The notes: generated from the letters alone by a model not told the origin. A stretch of 64,000 nucleotides of DNA from Streptomyces fungicidicus (GCF_003665435.1 NZ_CP023407.1:124001-188000), one strand, 5' to 3'; positions 20,276 through 29,537 are shown, counted from the stretch's first letter. A program made the numbers and translations.

Positions 20276-20833
20276 CTACAGGTCGAACTCCAGGTGCTCG
20301 ATGTCGGTGAAGCGGACCTCCTCCAGGGAGCCGGCGCGGCGGCCGCCGTCCTGGAAGTACACCTCACGGAGCGCGTCGGCGGCGATCTGCTGCAGCTGCT
20401 GGTCGCCTGCGCCGGCCTGCTGGGCGTCGAAGAGGCGGGCCGCGTGCTGCGGAGGCAGGGCGACGGTCAGGTGCCGGATGCGGGACTCGTCCGTCGACCC
20501 GATCGGCGCGGTGTAGCCGAGGCGGGCGCGGGTGTCGATGACGATGCCGCCGGTGGTCGCCGCCTTCTGCCGGGCCCTGGCCCGGATCTGCGGCTGCCAG
20601 CGCTTCTTCACCTCGCTCTCCAGGCGCGCGGCGAGGTCGGGCCGGGGCTGTTTGATCTGGTCCTTCACGTACCGCTCGACGGTGCGCTGGGAGATCCGCA
20701 GCATCTGCGCGACCGCGCGGGTGCCCTTGAGCTGTCTGACCAGGTAGCGCATCTGCGCGGGCGCGGTCTTGGGCGCCGGGCGAGTGAACGCCTTCTGTAC
20801 CGCGGCGTCCAGGCCGTCCCCGAACAGGCTCAT
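20276..20833 (-). CDS. tpg: Telomere terminal protein Tpg
   Basis: In Streptomyces, Tpg is covalently attached to the 5' ends of linear chromosomes and plasmids and primes end patching. The 185-aa protein has the size and sequence pattern of that family: N-terminal MSLFGDGLDAAVQKAFTRPA, a helix-turn-helix-like RAVAQMLRISQRTVERYVKD, and a basic central part (RARARQKAATTGG). The ATG 20833 has GGGGAGGAG just upstream. The gene starts 12 bp after the tap stop in the classic tap-tpg order, so the two are co-transcribed. Which residue carries the DNA linkage cannot be read from sequence alone. Telomere DNA itself is not in the window. Confidence 0.9.
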   Translation of the reverse strand: MSLFGDGLDAAVQKAFTRPAPKTAPAQMRYLVRQLKGTRAVAQMLRISQRTVERYVKDQIKQPRPDLAARLESEVKKRWQPQIRARARQKAATTGGIVIDTRARLGYTAPIGSTDESRIRHLTVALPPQHAARLFDAQQAGAGDQQLQQIAADALREVYFQDGGRRAGSLEEVRFTDIEHLEFDL

Positions 20834-20845
20834 CGTGCTCCTCCC

Positions 20846-23098
20846 CTACTCTCCGTTGTCGGCGTCGGTGACGGTGCCGTCCTTGATGTACCGGGCGAGG
20901 TTGAGCTCCGGCGCGTTGAACCGCTCGCGGACCTCCTCGCCCCACAGGACGGTCTGGGTGCCCTCGTGTTTGACCAGGCCGGGATTGACGCCGAGTTTGA
21001 AGCCGCCCGGCAGCGGCTTGCCCTCCCGGTAGGGCAGGAAGTCCAGCGGGCTGGTGCCTTCGGCGGCGTAGACGACGCAGTCGGAGAGGACCGCGACCGG
21101 GTACTGGCCGGTGAACGCCGCGTGCCTGACGATCTTGCGATGCAGGTTGATCCGGGTGCGGGAAATGACGGCCGCGCGGATGTCCGGCCGCCACGTCGGG
21201 CGGGACAGGGCGCGCCACGGCTGACCGGGCCGCCAGCCCTCGCCGCGCGGGCGTTCACGCAGCTTGCCCAGGCCGCCCTTGACGGTCGCCTTGATCGCCG
21301 ACACGGCGATCGTCAGCTGCGGGTCGCGCTCCCCGTAGCCGTCCATAGCCGCCAGGAAGTCCTCGGGCGCCATGTCGGCGTGCACGCCGAGCTCGGCCAT
21401 CGTGCCCAGGTAGGCGTCCCGCAGCCGCTGATACCAGCCGTCCAGGTAACGGCCGTTGTCGTGGCGTACGTACGCCTCCAGCGGGCGCACCTCGTAGCCC
21501 AGCTCCACCGCGTAGGCGACGGTGGGCGTGGCGTACCAGGCCGGGCCCTCGGGGCGGTCGCCCTTCGGGGTGAACGGGCTGGGCAGCAGATCCCTGTCCA
21601 GCCGCACCCACTCCTTGCCGGCCTTCACCCTCGACAGGTCGACGTGGGAGAGGTCCACCAACCACGAGCCGGGCAGCTTCGGGTCGAACACCGGGTTCTT
21701 GATCCGGGTGGGTGCGCCGAGGCCGACGATGAGGCCGTTGGCGCCCGCCGCGAAGGCCATGTTCACGTCGATGCCGACCAGATGGCGCAGGGTGCACTCG
21801 GCGTCCGTCATCGGGCGCGCCCAGTCGCACGCCTCCTCGAACAACTTCTCCTCGGGGCCGCGGACATGGAAGCGGGGCAGGTCCGCCAGGAGGGGGTGGC
21901 CGTCGGGTGCCTCGCACGGCGCCGGGTCGACGGGGTCCTTGCCCAGGCTGCCGGGATTGTGTTCGCTGTGGCGACGGCCTTCGCCGTCCCGTTCGGAGGC
22001 GCGGGTCGGCGGGTGCAGGGCGGTCATCAGCTCCAGGCCGGTGACGGCGGTGGAGCCGCGCGGGGTCATGACGCGGGAGGCGTAGGCGCTCAGGACGCGG
22101 GCGAGGTCCGCCGGCGGGAGCTGTGCCGCGTTGCCCCAGTGGCGGGAGTCGAGCGCGTTCCAGGACGGGATGCACAGCTGCACACAGTTGCGTTCCGAGC
22201 CCTGCGCGGGACGGTAGATCCGCGCCCAGGGGCCGAAGCCCCGCTTGGTGAGTTTCCAGTCGGCGCGGGCCAACTGCTTGATGACCTTGTGGCCCTCCGG
22301 GATCCGTCCTGCCAGCCGCTCCTCCTCGCTGAGGGCCACGGGCAGGTGGTAGCGCTCGAGGGCGGCTTCCGTGAGCACGAGCAGCGGGTCGGCGTCCTTA
22401 CCCGGCCCGGCCAGCCTCGGCTGCCCGAGCCTCGCCTCCCTGAGCGTCCATTCCACCAGGGCCGGGAGGCTCCCCGCGGGTACTCCGAGGACCAGGCCGC
22501 CGGTGCAGTACGCGAGGACCCGGCCGTCGTCGTCGATGTCGACGACGGCGAGCGGTCCGTTCTCGAAGCGCGGGTCGGTGCCGCTCTCCGGGGTGCCGTC
22601 CGGGTCCGGCTTCCGTGCGCCGGGGCGGCGCGACGCCGGTGTGCTTCCGGTGGTGCGCGCCGGACGCGGCGCGGCCGCCGGCGCAGGAGCGGAGGAAGGA
22701 GGGCCCGGAGGGGTCCGGGTGTTCCCGGCTCGACTCATGGCCGCAGCATCGGGCGCCGGGGCGGGGGGCCGGGTCTGCGCGTCCGCCGGGACGGGAGCGG
22801 CGGTGACGGGGGCTGGTGGCGCCGGGGCGGCTGCCCCCTCCAGGACGGGGGGCGCGGGGTAGAGCTCGGCGAGCTTGTTCATCAACCGCGCGTACGCCTC
22901 ACGCTCCGGGCCCCGCGGCTCGACCGTCTTCCTGACCGACTCCCAGCCGGACACCGTGGCCCGGCGCACCTTCAGCGCGGCGGCCACTTCGTCCAGTGTC
23001 AGACCGTGGGCGACCCGCAGCCGCTTGCGCTCCTCGGCGGGCGGGAGGGACGAGCGGGACGCCACCAACGCGTCGACGGCGTCGAACAACTCGGACAT
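20846..23098 (-). CDS. tap: Telomere-associated protein Tap
   Basis: Tap binds the single-stranded 3' overhang of replicating Streptomyces telomeres and recruits Tpg. This 750-aa protein is close to the length of known Tap proteins. Residues about 1-70 hold an XRE-type helix-turn-helix (LRVAHGLTLDEVAAALKVRR, then TVSGWES). A low-complexity Ala/Pro linker of about 100 residues follows, then the long conserved Tap body (for example LVGIDVNMAFAAGANGL and LSDCVVYAAEGTSPLDFLPY). ATG 23098 is chosen for its perfect AGGAGGTG site; the frame runs back to 23167 without support. The linker is GC-rich and probably variable. Tap and Tpg in one operon are strong evidence for a linear replicon. Confidence 0.92.
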   Translation of the reverse strand: MSELFDAVDALVASRSSLPPAEERKRLRVAHGLTLDEVAAALKVRRATVSGWESVRKTVEPRGPEREAYARLMNKLAELYPAPPVLEGAAAPAPPAPVTAAPVPADAQTRPPAPAPDAAAMSRAGNTRTPPGPPSSAPAPAAAPRPARTTGSTPASRRPGARKPDPDGTPESGTDPRFENGPLAVVDIDDDGRVLAYCTGGLVLGVPAGSLPALVEWTLREARLGQPRLAGPGKDADPLLVLTEAALERYHLPVALSEEERLAGRIPEGHKVIKQLARADWKLTKRGFGPWARIYRPAQGSERNCVQLCIPSWNALDSRHWGNAAQLPPADLARVLSAYASRVMTPRGSTAVTGLELMTALHPPTRASERDGEGRRHSEHNPGSLGKDPVDPAPCEAPDGHPLLADLPRFHVRGPEEKLFEEACDWARPMTDAECTLRHLVGIDVNMAFAAGANGLIVGLGAPTRIKNPVFDPKLPGSWLVDLSHVDLSRVKAGKEWVRLDRDLLPSPFTPKGDRPEGPAWYATPTVAYAVELGYEVRPLEAYVRHDNGRYLDGWYQRLRDAYLGTMAELGVHADMAPEDFLAAMDGYGERDPQLTIAVSAIKATVKGGLGKLRERPRGEGWRPGQPWRALSRPTWRPDIRAAVISRTRINLHRKIVRHAAFTGQYPVAVLSDCVVYAAEGTSPLDFLPYREGKPLPGGFKLGVNPGLVKHEGTQTVLWGEEVRERFNAPELNLARYIKDGTVTDADNGE

Positions 23099-23143
23099 GC
23101 AACACCTCCTGACCGGCACTCTATCCAGTGAACCGTACACACA

Positions 23144-23156
23144 GCGCATATTGCGC
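23144..23156. promoter_or_regulatory. Palindrome upstream of tap
   Basis: GCGCATATTGCGC is a 5-3-5 palindrome 46 bp upstream of the tap start, flanked by three CGTAC motifs (near 23134, 23156 and 23167). It is a candidate operator, perhaps for autoregulation by the Tap helix-turn-helix. Inference only. Confidence 0.35.
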
Positions 23157-23189
23157 GTACAAACCACGTACGATTTACGGCGAAGGGGA

Positions 23190-24095
23190 TCAGGTAGCGC
23201 TCTCGTCCGGCTTGTCGAGGAGGGCCAACTCCTGCTCGGTCAGGCGCAGGCTTCCGGCGGCGATGTTCTCCGCGAGGTGTGCCGTGTTCGTGGTGCCGGG
23301 AATGACCAGCACGTGCGGACCGCGGTGGAGGGTCCAGGCAAGCCGTATCTGGGCCGGCGTCGCACCATGGGCGCGGGCGACGGAGTGGACGCGCGCGTCG
23401 TGCTCCCGGTCTGCGGCTGCCTCGCGCCGCAGACCGGAAACCGTGAAGAACGAGACGAAGGCGATGTCCTGCTCCCGGCACAGGTCCACCAGCCCGCTCT
23501 CGTCGGCGCGGCGCCAGTCCAGGCCGTAGGAGTTCTGCACGCAGACCACGGGCGCGATCGTTCGGGCCTCGGCCACGTGCTCGGGCATGACGGCGGAGAG
23601 CCCAAGGTGCCGGATCAGGCCGGCCTCGCGCAGTTCGGCGAGGGCTCCGAAGTGCTCGGCGATCGAGGCCGTACCGGGGCCGTTGGCGCGCAGGTTCACC
23701 ACGTCCAAGTGGTCCCGGCCGAGCTGGCGCAGGTTCTCCTCGACCTGGCCGCGCAGTTGGTCGGGGCGGGCCATGCCAAGCCACTCGCCGGCGGGATCGC
23801 GTGCCGGGCCGACCTTCGTCACCACGACCACGTCGCCGTGCCAGGACGCGAGGGCGCGGTTGACGAGTTCGTTCGCGGACCGCAGCGGCGAGAAGTAGAA
23901 GGCGGCCGTGTCGATGTGGTTGACACCCTGCTCGAACGCGCGGTGCAGCAGGCCGACGGCGAGGTCGCGGTCGATCGGCGCGCCGTCGGAGTTCCCCCTC
24001 ATGCCGTTGCCCGTCAGCCGCATCGCGCCGTAGCCGATGCGATTCACCTCCAGGTCTCCGAGCTTCCAGGTGCCTGCTGCCGCCGCTGTGCTCAC
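23190..24095 (-). CDS. Aldo/keto reductase
   Basis: A 301-aa NADPH-dependent oxidoreductase of the TIM-barrel AKR superfamily. Motifs are IGYGAMRLTGNG, HIDTAAFYFSP (with Asp and Tyr of the catalytic tetrad), VVVTKVGP (Lys), a lost or shifted catalytic His (DHLDVVNLRANG, where many have LH or IH), and the C-terminal cofactor motif VLVIPGTTNTAHLAENI. Start ATG 24095. The substrate is unknown. It lies 91 bp upstream of tap on the same strand, probably with its own promoter. Related reductases of this subgroup also appear as a fragment at 49.4 kb and a full gene at 52.1 kb. Confidence 0.88.
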   Translation of the reverse strand: MSTAAAAGTWKLGDLEVNRIGYGAMRLTGNGMRGNSDGAPIDRDLAVGLLHRAFEQGVNHIDTAAFYFSPLRSANELVNRALASWHGDVVVVTKVGPARDPAGEWLGMARPDQLRGQVEENLRQLGRDHLDVVNLRANGPGTASIAEHFGALAELREAGLIRHLGLSAVMPEHVAEARTIAPVVCVQNSYGLDWRRADESGLVDLCREQDIAFVSFFTVSGLRREAAADREHDARVHSVARAHGATPAQIRLAWTLHRGPHVLVIPGTTNTAHLAENIAAGSLRLTEQELALLDKPDESAT

Positions 24096-24318
24096 CGTGC
24101 TTCTTCGCGCGTCGATCCGTCAGACCCTGGAGTATGGGCCCGGAACGGTGGGCTACGACAGTTCGAAGGGCTGAACGGAATGTCACATCTCCCTCAGGAA
24201 CTCGGCTTCGTCGCACGGTCGTTGACTCATGCGACGGAACACGGTTCAGCCGCCTTCCCCTGGATCAGCGGTCGACTTCGAGGTTCGCCGGATGGACCCC
24301 GGGCGCCGGCGACCGCCA

Positions 24319-24351
24319 GGGCCCGGCCGGTGGGAGGGACCCACCGGCCGG
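24319..24351 (-). terminator. Strong hairpin terminator after the GH81 gene
   Basis: GCCCGGCCGGTGGG (24319-24332) and CCCACCGGCCGGGC (24338-24351) form a perfect 14-bp stem with a 5-nt loop, 14 bp past the GH81 stop. Confidence 0.75.
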
Positions 24352-24364
24352 GCCGGGCGTCCCG

Positions 24365-27300
24365 TCAGGCGAACGGGATGGTGAGGACGGAGCCCGCGCC
24401 CACCTGGAGGGTGGAGGGGCCGTTGCCCAGTGCGCTCCAGACCTCCACGCGGACGGTGCCGCCGTCCAGGTCGCCCAGGGCGCCCGAGGCGGAGTGCAGG
24501 CCCTGCCGGGCCGCCGAGTACTCCTCCCAGCCGGGGACCGGGTCGGTGGCGAAGTAGCGGAACGTCTCGACGCGCTCGAACGTGCCGTCGCCGGTCAGGT
24601 CGTACGACACCCGGGCCTGCTGGGCGTGGCCGACGGAGCTGCCCGCGTCCACCTTGAAGGTGAAGGCGGTTGAGGAGCCCGACTTCAGGGTGCCGTTCAC
24701 GTTCTCGACCTCGTAGACGAGCGGGTTCTTCGGGGTTCCGTCGTTGTTGGTGCCTCCGGCGGAGGGGATGGTGTCGGAGGAACCGGTCGCGGCCGCCTCG
24801 GTGGCGAGCCCGCCGCCCGACTGCGGGTAGAACGTGTCGCCGGTGACCGGCGGGGTGCCGGCCGTGGTCACCTTCAGCGTGCCGCTCGCCGGGCCGGTCT
24901 GGCCGGCTGTGTCGCGGGCCTTGACGCTGTAGGAGTACTCGGTGCCGGGCGTCAGTCCGGTGTCGGTGTGCGTGGTGCCGGTGACGGTGGCGACCTTGGT
25001 GCTACCGCGGAAGACGTCGTAGTCCTTGACGCCCTTGTCGTCCGTCGCCGCCCCCCAGGTCAGCTCGACGGAGGTACTGGTGACCTCGCCGGCGACCGGG
25101 GTGCCGGGCGCGCCGGGCGGCTGGTCACGCGTGCCGGTGGTGGTGACCGTCACGGTGTCGCTGGGCGGGCCGACCTGGCTGGAGGTGTCACGGGCCCTGA
25201 CCTTGTAGGTGTACTCGGTTCCCGAGGCCAGCCCGGTGTCCGTGTAGGTGGTGCCGTCGACTGTGGCGACCTTGTCGTCGCCGCGGTAGACGTCGTAGTC
25301 CTTGATGCCGAGGTCGTCCGTCGCCGCCTCCCAGGTCAGCTCGACGGAGTCGTCGGTGATGTCGCCGGCGACCGGGGTGCCGGGCGCGCTGGGCCTGTCG
25401 TCACCGGGGGCGCCGCACAGCGTGCCGAGCTCGGTGTCGTCGCCCGCTCCGGACGCGGTCGACTTCGCCGGGACGTTGAGCACGCCGCCGTCGGAGAAGA
25501 GGACCGAGCACTCCTCGGCGCCGTAGTTGTGCGCGGCGTAGGTCTTGGTGCCGTTCTTGTCGAAGACGGTGGCCGTCGGCGAGTTGGCCGTGACGGTCAT
25601 GTCCGGGGCGCCGAGGGAGTTCATCGTGGAGACCCAGTGGTAGGTGTGGGCCTTGGTCTCGCCGGCCTCGGGGACGTACCCGCCGTTCCACTGGTTCCAG
25701 TACTGCATGGCCTTGGCCGGGTCGTAGAGTGCCTGGACCTGCCAGAAGATGTCCTTCCACTCGACGGCCGGGCCGCCGTTCTCCTTCTCCATCTCGGTCA
25801 CGCTGCGGCGCAGCATGTCCTTCTCGCGGGCCAGGTGCAGGGAACCGCCGGTCATGGGGAGGAAGTTGATGCCGTGGATCTCCTCGGGGTTGGCGGTCCA
25901 CCAGGTGGCGTAGGCGCCGCCGCTGCTCCAGACCATGCCCACGACGTCGTGGGTGAAGTCCTCGGGGTAGACCTGCTGGTCGGCGTCGAACCAGTACTGC
26001 GCGATCGACTCCGACTCGGTCATCATCATGTAGACGCCCTGGTCACGCAGCGCCTTGTCGCCCGTCGCCGAGCCCCACATGATCAGGCCGGCGCTGAGGT
26101 TGATCGACTCCGAGGAGGACTCCTGGTTGTTGCCGGCGGCGAAGGCCTCGTGACCGGCGGCCCAGCTGTGACCGGCGTAGGCGTCGAAGCCGCGCAGGAA
26201 CGGGTACTTGGAGTCGTCCCTGGCCGGGTTGGCGGCGTCCTTGATGAGTTCCTTCACCATGCCGCCCCACTCGGAGTCGGCGGCCCACTGCGGGTCGTAC
26301 TGCGCCACGATCGCCGCGGCCATCACGTAGTACGAGTAGTGGAAGTGGTGGTCGTTCAGCTCCTGGTCGCTGCCGTAGGAGGCCGGGTAGCCGATGAGCG
26401 TGCGCCAGTCCTTGTCGTAGGAGAACTCCGAGGCCCCGCCGACGGTGAACCACTCCTCCATGCGGCCCTCGATCAGCTCGATGAGCTTGTCGCGGCTCGC
26501 GGTGTCACCGATCTGGTCGGCGATCGGCACGAGCTGGGCGAGCTTGCCCAGGGCCTTGCCGGTCCAGTAGGTGTCGATGGCCCCGCTGAACGGGTCGCCC
26601 TGCGTCAGCACGTCATTGATGTACGTCTTGAGCTTGGCCTTGTCGACGCCCGCGGCGCTGGGCAGCCCCGGCAGGACGCCGTTCACCTTCTGCACGGTGG
26701 TGAACGAGGTGCCCTCGCGGACCTTCATCTCACCGCGTGAGGACACGTAGCTGTAGTCGGTCAGCGGGTCGGAGGTGTGCAGCCACTGGTGCCGGTAGAG
26801 CGCCTGGAGGGTGCCCTTCTCCGTGCCCTCCTTCGGCTCGGTGATCAGCGAGTACGTCGCCTCGACCTCGCCGGCGCGCTCCCGGTACTCCCAGTCCACG
26901 GTGGAGCCGGTCACGAAGCTGAAGGCGTACTTCTCGTAGTCGGCGAGCGCGTCCTTGCTGGGCAGGACGGCCAGGGAGAAGTAGTCCTTCGAGCCGAGGT
27001 CGGCCCGGATCTCGTTGCCGGACACGGTCCAGTCGCTGCTGCTCGGGGCGAACAGCGCGTAGTCGTGGCCGGAGATGGTGACGCCGAGGACGTTGCCCTG
27101 GTCGGCGAAGACCGTCGGCGGGGCCGCGGCCTTGATCTGCGCCGCGCCGCCCGTGCCCTCGGCGTACACGTACGGCATGCCGTGGCCGATCGTGGTCCGC
27201 AGCGTGCGGGCGCCGTCGCTCCAGTAAGGGCTCACGGTCCAGTCGCTCCACCCGTCCGCCTTCGCGTCGGGCGAGTTCAGACCCGCCACGCCGAGGGTCA

Positions 27301-27703
27301 GGTCGGCTTCGTGCGCGAACTCGTACTGACGCCCGCCGCCCACGATCTCGTGGTCGGTCGGGTAACCGACCTCCAGGCCGCCGGCCACCGCCTTGTAGGT
27401 GAGGGGGTGCCCGTACATGTTCTCCGACCACGGGTTGGCGGCGAACCGCTGGAAGGCCAGCGAGGACCACCAGTCGTTGGTCGGTACCGGCGTGTCCGCC
27501 ATGGCCTGCGTGACCTTCGGCTTGACCGCCTGGCCGCCGTTGTTGGACGGCCCCTGCCTCCCGGCCGGCCTCACATCGCTGTAACTTCCCTTGCCCACCT
27601 CGATGGTGGCGGCCGAGGCGACACCGCTGCCGACGGTGGCCACCAGGCCTCCCGCGGCCACCGCGGCCGCCGACAGTAGTGCCAGGGGTCTACGGAATCT
27701 CAT
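24365..27703 (-). CDS. Secreted GH81 endo-beta-1,3-glucanase with two FnIII domains and a C-terminal accessory domain
   Basis: A 1112-aa exported enzyme that would cut beta-1,3-glucan (laminarin, fungal wall). ATG 27703 gives a clean signal peptide (MRFRRPLALLSAAAVAAGG..., cleavage near VASA/AT). The GH81 catalytic region spans about residues 50-740, with NDHHFHYSYYVMAAAIVAQY (about 449) and the double-Glu NNQESSSESINLSAG (about 525), where the family's catalytic acids lie. Two fibronectin type III repeats follow (about 771-855 and 861-945, each with SVELTW and GTEY.Y.V.ARD), then a 150-residue C-terminal domain seen in other actinomycete beta-1,3-glucanases, possibly glucan-binding. A TGAGAGCGCTCTCA operator sits 13 bp upstream, linking it to the divergent LacI regulator and importer. 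Confidence 0.93.
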   Translation of the reverse strand: MRFRRPLALLSAAAVAAGGLVATVGSGVASAATIEVGKGSYSDVRPAGRQGPSNNGGQAVKPKVTQAMADTPVPTNDWWSSLAFQRFAANPWSENMYGHPLTYKAVAGGLEVGYPTDHEIVGGGRQYEFAHEADLTLGVAGLNSPDAKADGWSDWTVSPYWSDGARTLRTTIGHGMPYVYAEGTGGAAQIKAAAPPTVFADQGNVLGVTISGHDYALFAPSSSDWTVSGNEIRADLGSKDYFSLAVLPSKDALADYEKYAFSFVTGSTVDWEYRERAGEVEATYSLITEPKEGTEKGTLQALYRHQWLHTSDPLTDYSYVSSRGEMKVREGTSFTTVQKVNGVLPGLPSAAGVDKAKLKTYINDVLTQGDPFSGAIDTYWTGKALGKLAQLVPIADQIGDTASRDKLIELIEGRMEEWFTVGGASEFSYDKDWRTLIGYPASYGSDQELNDHHFHYSYYVMAAAIVAQYDPQWAADSEWGGMVKELIKDAANPARDDSKYPFLRGFDAYAGHSWAAGHEAFAAGNNQESSSESINLSAGLIMWGSATGDKALRDQGVYMMMTESESIAQYWFDADQQVYPEDFTHDVVGMVWSSGGAYATWWTANPEEIHGINFLPMTGGSLHLAREKDMLRRSVTEMEKENGGPAVEWKDIFWQVQALYDPAKAMQYWNQWNGGYVPEAGETKAHTYHWVSTMNSLGAPDMTVTANSPTATVFDKNGTKTYAAHNYGAEECSVLFSDGGVLNVPAKSTASGAGDDTELGTLCGAPGDDRPSAPGTPVAGDITDDSVELTWEAATDDLGIKDYDVYRGDDKVATVDGTTYTDTGLASGTEYTYKVRARDTSSQVGPPSDTVTVTTTGTRDQPPGAPGTPVAGEVTSTSVELTWGAATDDKGVKDYDVFRGSTKVATVTGTTHTDTGLTPGTEYSYSVKARDTAGQTGPASGTLKVTTAGTPPVTGDTFYPQSGGGLATEAAATGSSDTIPSAGGTNNDGTPKNPLVYEVENVNGTLKSGSSTAFTFKVDAGSSVGHAQQARVSYDLTGDGTFERVETFRYFATDPVPGWEEYSAARQGLHSASGALGDLDGGTVRVEVWSALGNGPSTLQVGAGSVLTIPFA

Positions 27704-27715
27704 GCGCAACCTCTC

Positions 27716-27729
27716 TGAGAGCGCTCTCA
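27716..27729. promoter_or_regulatory. LacI-family operator upstream of the GH81 gene
   Basis: Perfect 14-bp palindrome TGAGAGCGCTCTCA, close to the known CebR/CelR box TGGGAGCGCTCCCA. It lies 13 bp from the glucanase start, where bound repressor would block expression. Confidence 0.8.
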
Positions 27730-28177
27730 AGACGGCGTCAACGTAGACATCGAACAAGGGGCGGTCAATGCTTCAAGCACGAATTGGTGCCCTCGGCCGG
27801 CCCGGGGGCCGGCTGCGGCGGGCGGCGTGGGGACGCGCCACCCATCACCGGCCCGGGTGATGCGAGGAGGTACCGCCGCAGGTGGGAAGGCATGTCGCTG
27901 CGAACGCGCACCGGGACGCGACCGTCACCGGCGCGCGTAGCACGGGCCTGTACCGGACCGCGGTCGTGCGGTGTGCCGCACCGCACGAGCCTTCAGCGGC
28001 AGGCACCCACTGGCCGGACGCCTGCTCCGCACACCGGCCGGACGCGGAGCCGTCGCCGCCGCGCACATACCCGACCCCCGGCCTGAAAGCGCTCTCACGC
28101 TGGAGCGAGGGCATCTATCCTGTCCAGCGGGAGGAGCGGCAGGCGCCGGGTTGCCGCGCAGCAGACCAGGAGTTCCC
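27730..28177. other. Divergent promoter region, GH81 and LacI regulator genes
   Basis: About 450 bp with no gene. It carries two operator palindromes (27716-27729 and 28084-28097) near its ends. No other clear element was seen. Confidence 0.6.
28084..28097. promoter_or_regulatory. LacI-family operator upstream of the regulator gene
   Basis: TGAAAGCGCTCTCA, one change from the 14-bp palindrome seen before the GH81 and importer genes. It lies 80 bp before the regulator start and suggests autoregulation. Confidence 0.7.
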
Positions 28178-29203
28178 TTGCTCGAGCAGACAGCAGCGAA
28201 CCGTCCGACGCTGGAGGCTGTCGCTGCGCGGGCGGGCGTATCGCGGGCCACGGCGTCGCGCGTGGTCAACGGTGGCGCCGGCGTGCGTCAGCCGCTGGTC
28301 GACAAGGTGCGCGCGGCGGTCGACGAGCTGGGATACGTCCCCAATCACGCGGCACGCTCACTGGTGACCCGTCGGCACGGAGCAGTCGCCGTGGTCATCG
28401 CGGAGCCCGAGTTCCGGGTCTTCTCCGACCCGTTCTTCGCCCAGCAGCTTCGGGGAATCAGCCGTGAACTGACCTCCAACGACATCCAGCTGGTGCTGCT
28501 GTGGGTGGAGAACGAGTCCGATCACGAGCGGATCGCCCGGTATCTCGCCGGCGGCCACGTCGACGGGGCGATCGCCTTCTCCCTGCACGGCGACGGCCGT
28601 CTGCCTGCGCTGATCACCGGGAGCAAGGTACCCACGGTCCTCGGCGGCCGGCCGGGGGCGGAAGCAAGCCCAGCCCTGCCGTACGTCGACTGCGACAACC
28701 GGGGCGGCGCGCGGGAGGCCGTGCGCCACCTGGTCTCGTTGGGGCGCCGCACCATCGCGCACATCGCGGGACCGAGCGACCAGACCTCGGCGCTGGACCG
28801 GATCGCCGGCTACCACGACGTGCTGGTCGATCCCGACCCGGAGCTGCTGCGCGAAGGCCACTTCACCGAGGAGAGCGGCGCGCGGGCCATGGCCGAGCTG
28901 CTCGACCGGCGGCCCGACGTCGACGGCGTCTTCGTGGCCAGCGATCTGATGGCCCTGGGCGCTCTGCGGGTGCTCCACGAACGGGGCCGGCGTGTGCCGC
29001 GGGACGTGGCCGTGGTCGGCTTCGACGACATGGAGACGGTGGTGCGCGCAAGTGACCCGGCGCTCACCACGGTCCGCCAGGACGTCGAAGGTCTGGGCAG
29101 GCTGTCGGTGAAGTTGCTGCTCAAGCTGCTGAACCGGCCGGCCGGCCACGTCCCCGCGTCAGTGATCATGCCGACGACCCTGATCCGGCGCGCCTCGGCG
29201 TGA
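28178..29203 (+). CDS. LacI-family transcriptional regulator (CebR/BglR-like)
   Basis: A 341-aa repressor. The N-terminal helix-turn-helix and hinge are intact: PTLEAVAARAGVSRATASRV, then VNGGAGVRQPLVDKVRAAVD and ELGYVPNHAARSLVTRR. The rest is a periplasmic-binding-protein-like sensor ending in VVGFDDMETVV and PALTTVRQDV. The start is TTG 28178 with CCAGGAG 6-12 bp upstream; longer frames upstream run through the promoter and operator. The DNA-binding helix resembles that of CebR, which responds to cello-oligosaccharides. The nearby GH81 enzyme suggests that here the inducer is a beta-1,3-gluco-oligosaccharide such as laminaribiose. Operators upstream of its own gene, the glucanase and the importer define the local regulon. 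Confidence 0.9.
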   Translation: MLEQTAANRPTLEAVAARAGVSRATASRVVNGGAGVRQPLVDKVRAAVDELGYVPNHAARSLVTRRHGAVAVVIAEPEFRVFSDPFFAQQLRGISRELTSNDIQLVLLWVENESDHERIARYLAGGHVDGAIAFSLHGDGRLPALITGSKVPTVLGGRPGAEASPALPYVDCDNRGGAREAVRHLVSLGRRTIAHIAGPSDQTSALDRIAGYHDVLVDPDPELLREGHFTEESGARAMAELLDRRPDVDGVFVASDLMALGALRVLHERGRRVPRDVAVVGFDDMETVVRASDPALTTVRQDVEGLGRLSVKLLLKLLNRPAGHVPASVIMPTTLIRRASA

Positions 29204-29486
29204 GACCGGCTCTCGGGCGGCGCCCGTGAGCACGCCGTCCCGCCCGCGTCCGGATCAGGGCCCCGTCCGGCCGGCCGGCTTCCCCCGCGCGGCCACCGGC
29301 CGCCGGGACCGCGGCCTCACGCACCCCTGACCGCACCGCCGTCCGCAGGTGGGGCGGCAGTGCGACGCGGCGAACCGCCTCGGGAAACGATCCGTCAACG
29401 GGGTGCCCATGACGGGAGTTGTGCTCCCGACGCGTTCGAGGCCTTGACGGACGGCGCACCGGCCGGGCACTCTCCACTCGCACCTT

Positions 29487-29511
29487 TGAGAGCGCTCTCA
29501 GAGCGCTCTCA
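29487..29511. promoter_or_regulatory. Two overlapping LacI-family operators upstream of the sugar importer operon
   Basis: TGAGAGCGCTCTCA (29487-29500, perfect) overlaps TCAGAGCGCTCTCA (29498-29511), with centres 11 bp apart, one helical turn. They end 26 bp before the solute-binding protein start. Confidence 0.8.
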
Positions 29512-29537
29512 ACGCAATCGAGCCGAGGAGCCCACCC

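Noticed and set aside
20222..23131. Plus-strand 969-codon frame opposite tap-tpg
   Set aside because: Antisense to clear Tap and Tpg proteins; no domain is recognisable.
20276..24095. Chromosome end (telomere) within the window
   Set aside because: tap and tpg are present, but no run of nested palindromes typical of Streptomyces telomeres was seen and genes continue on both sides.
24968..26740. Plus-strand frame opposite the GH81 gene
   Set aside because: Antisense to the catalytic and FnIII regions of the glucanase; no family.
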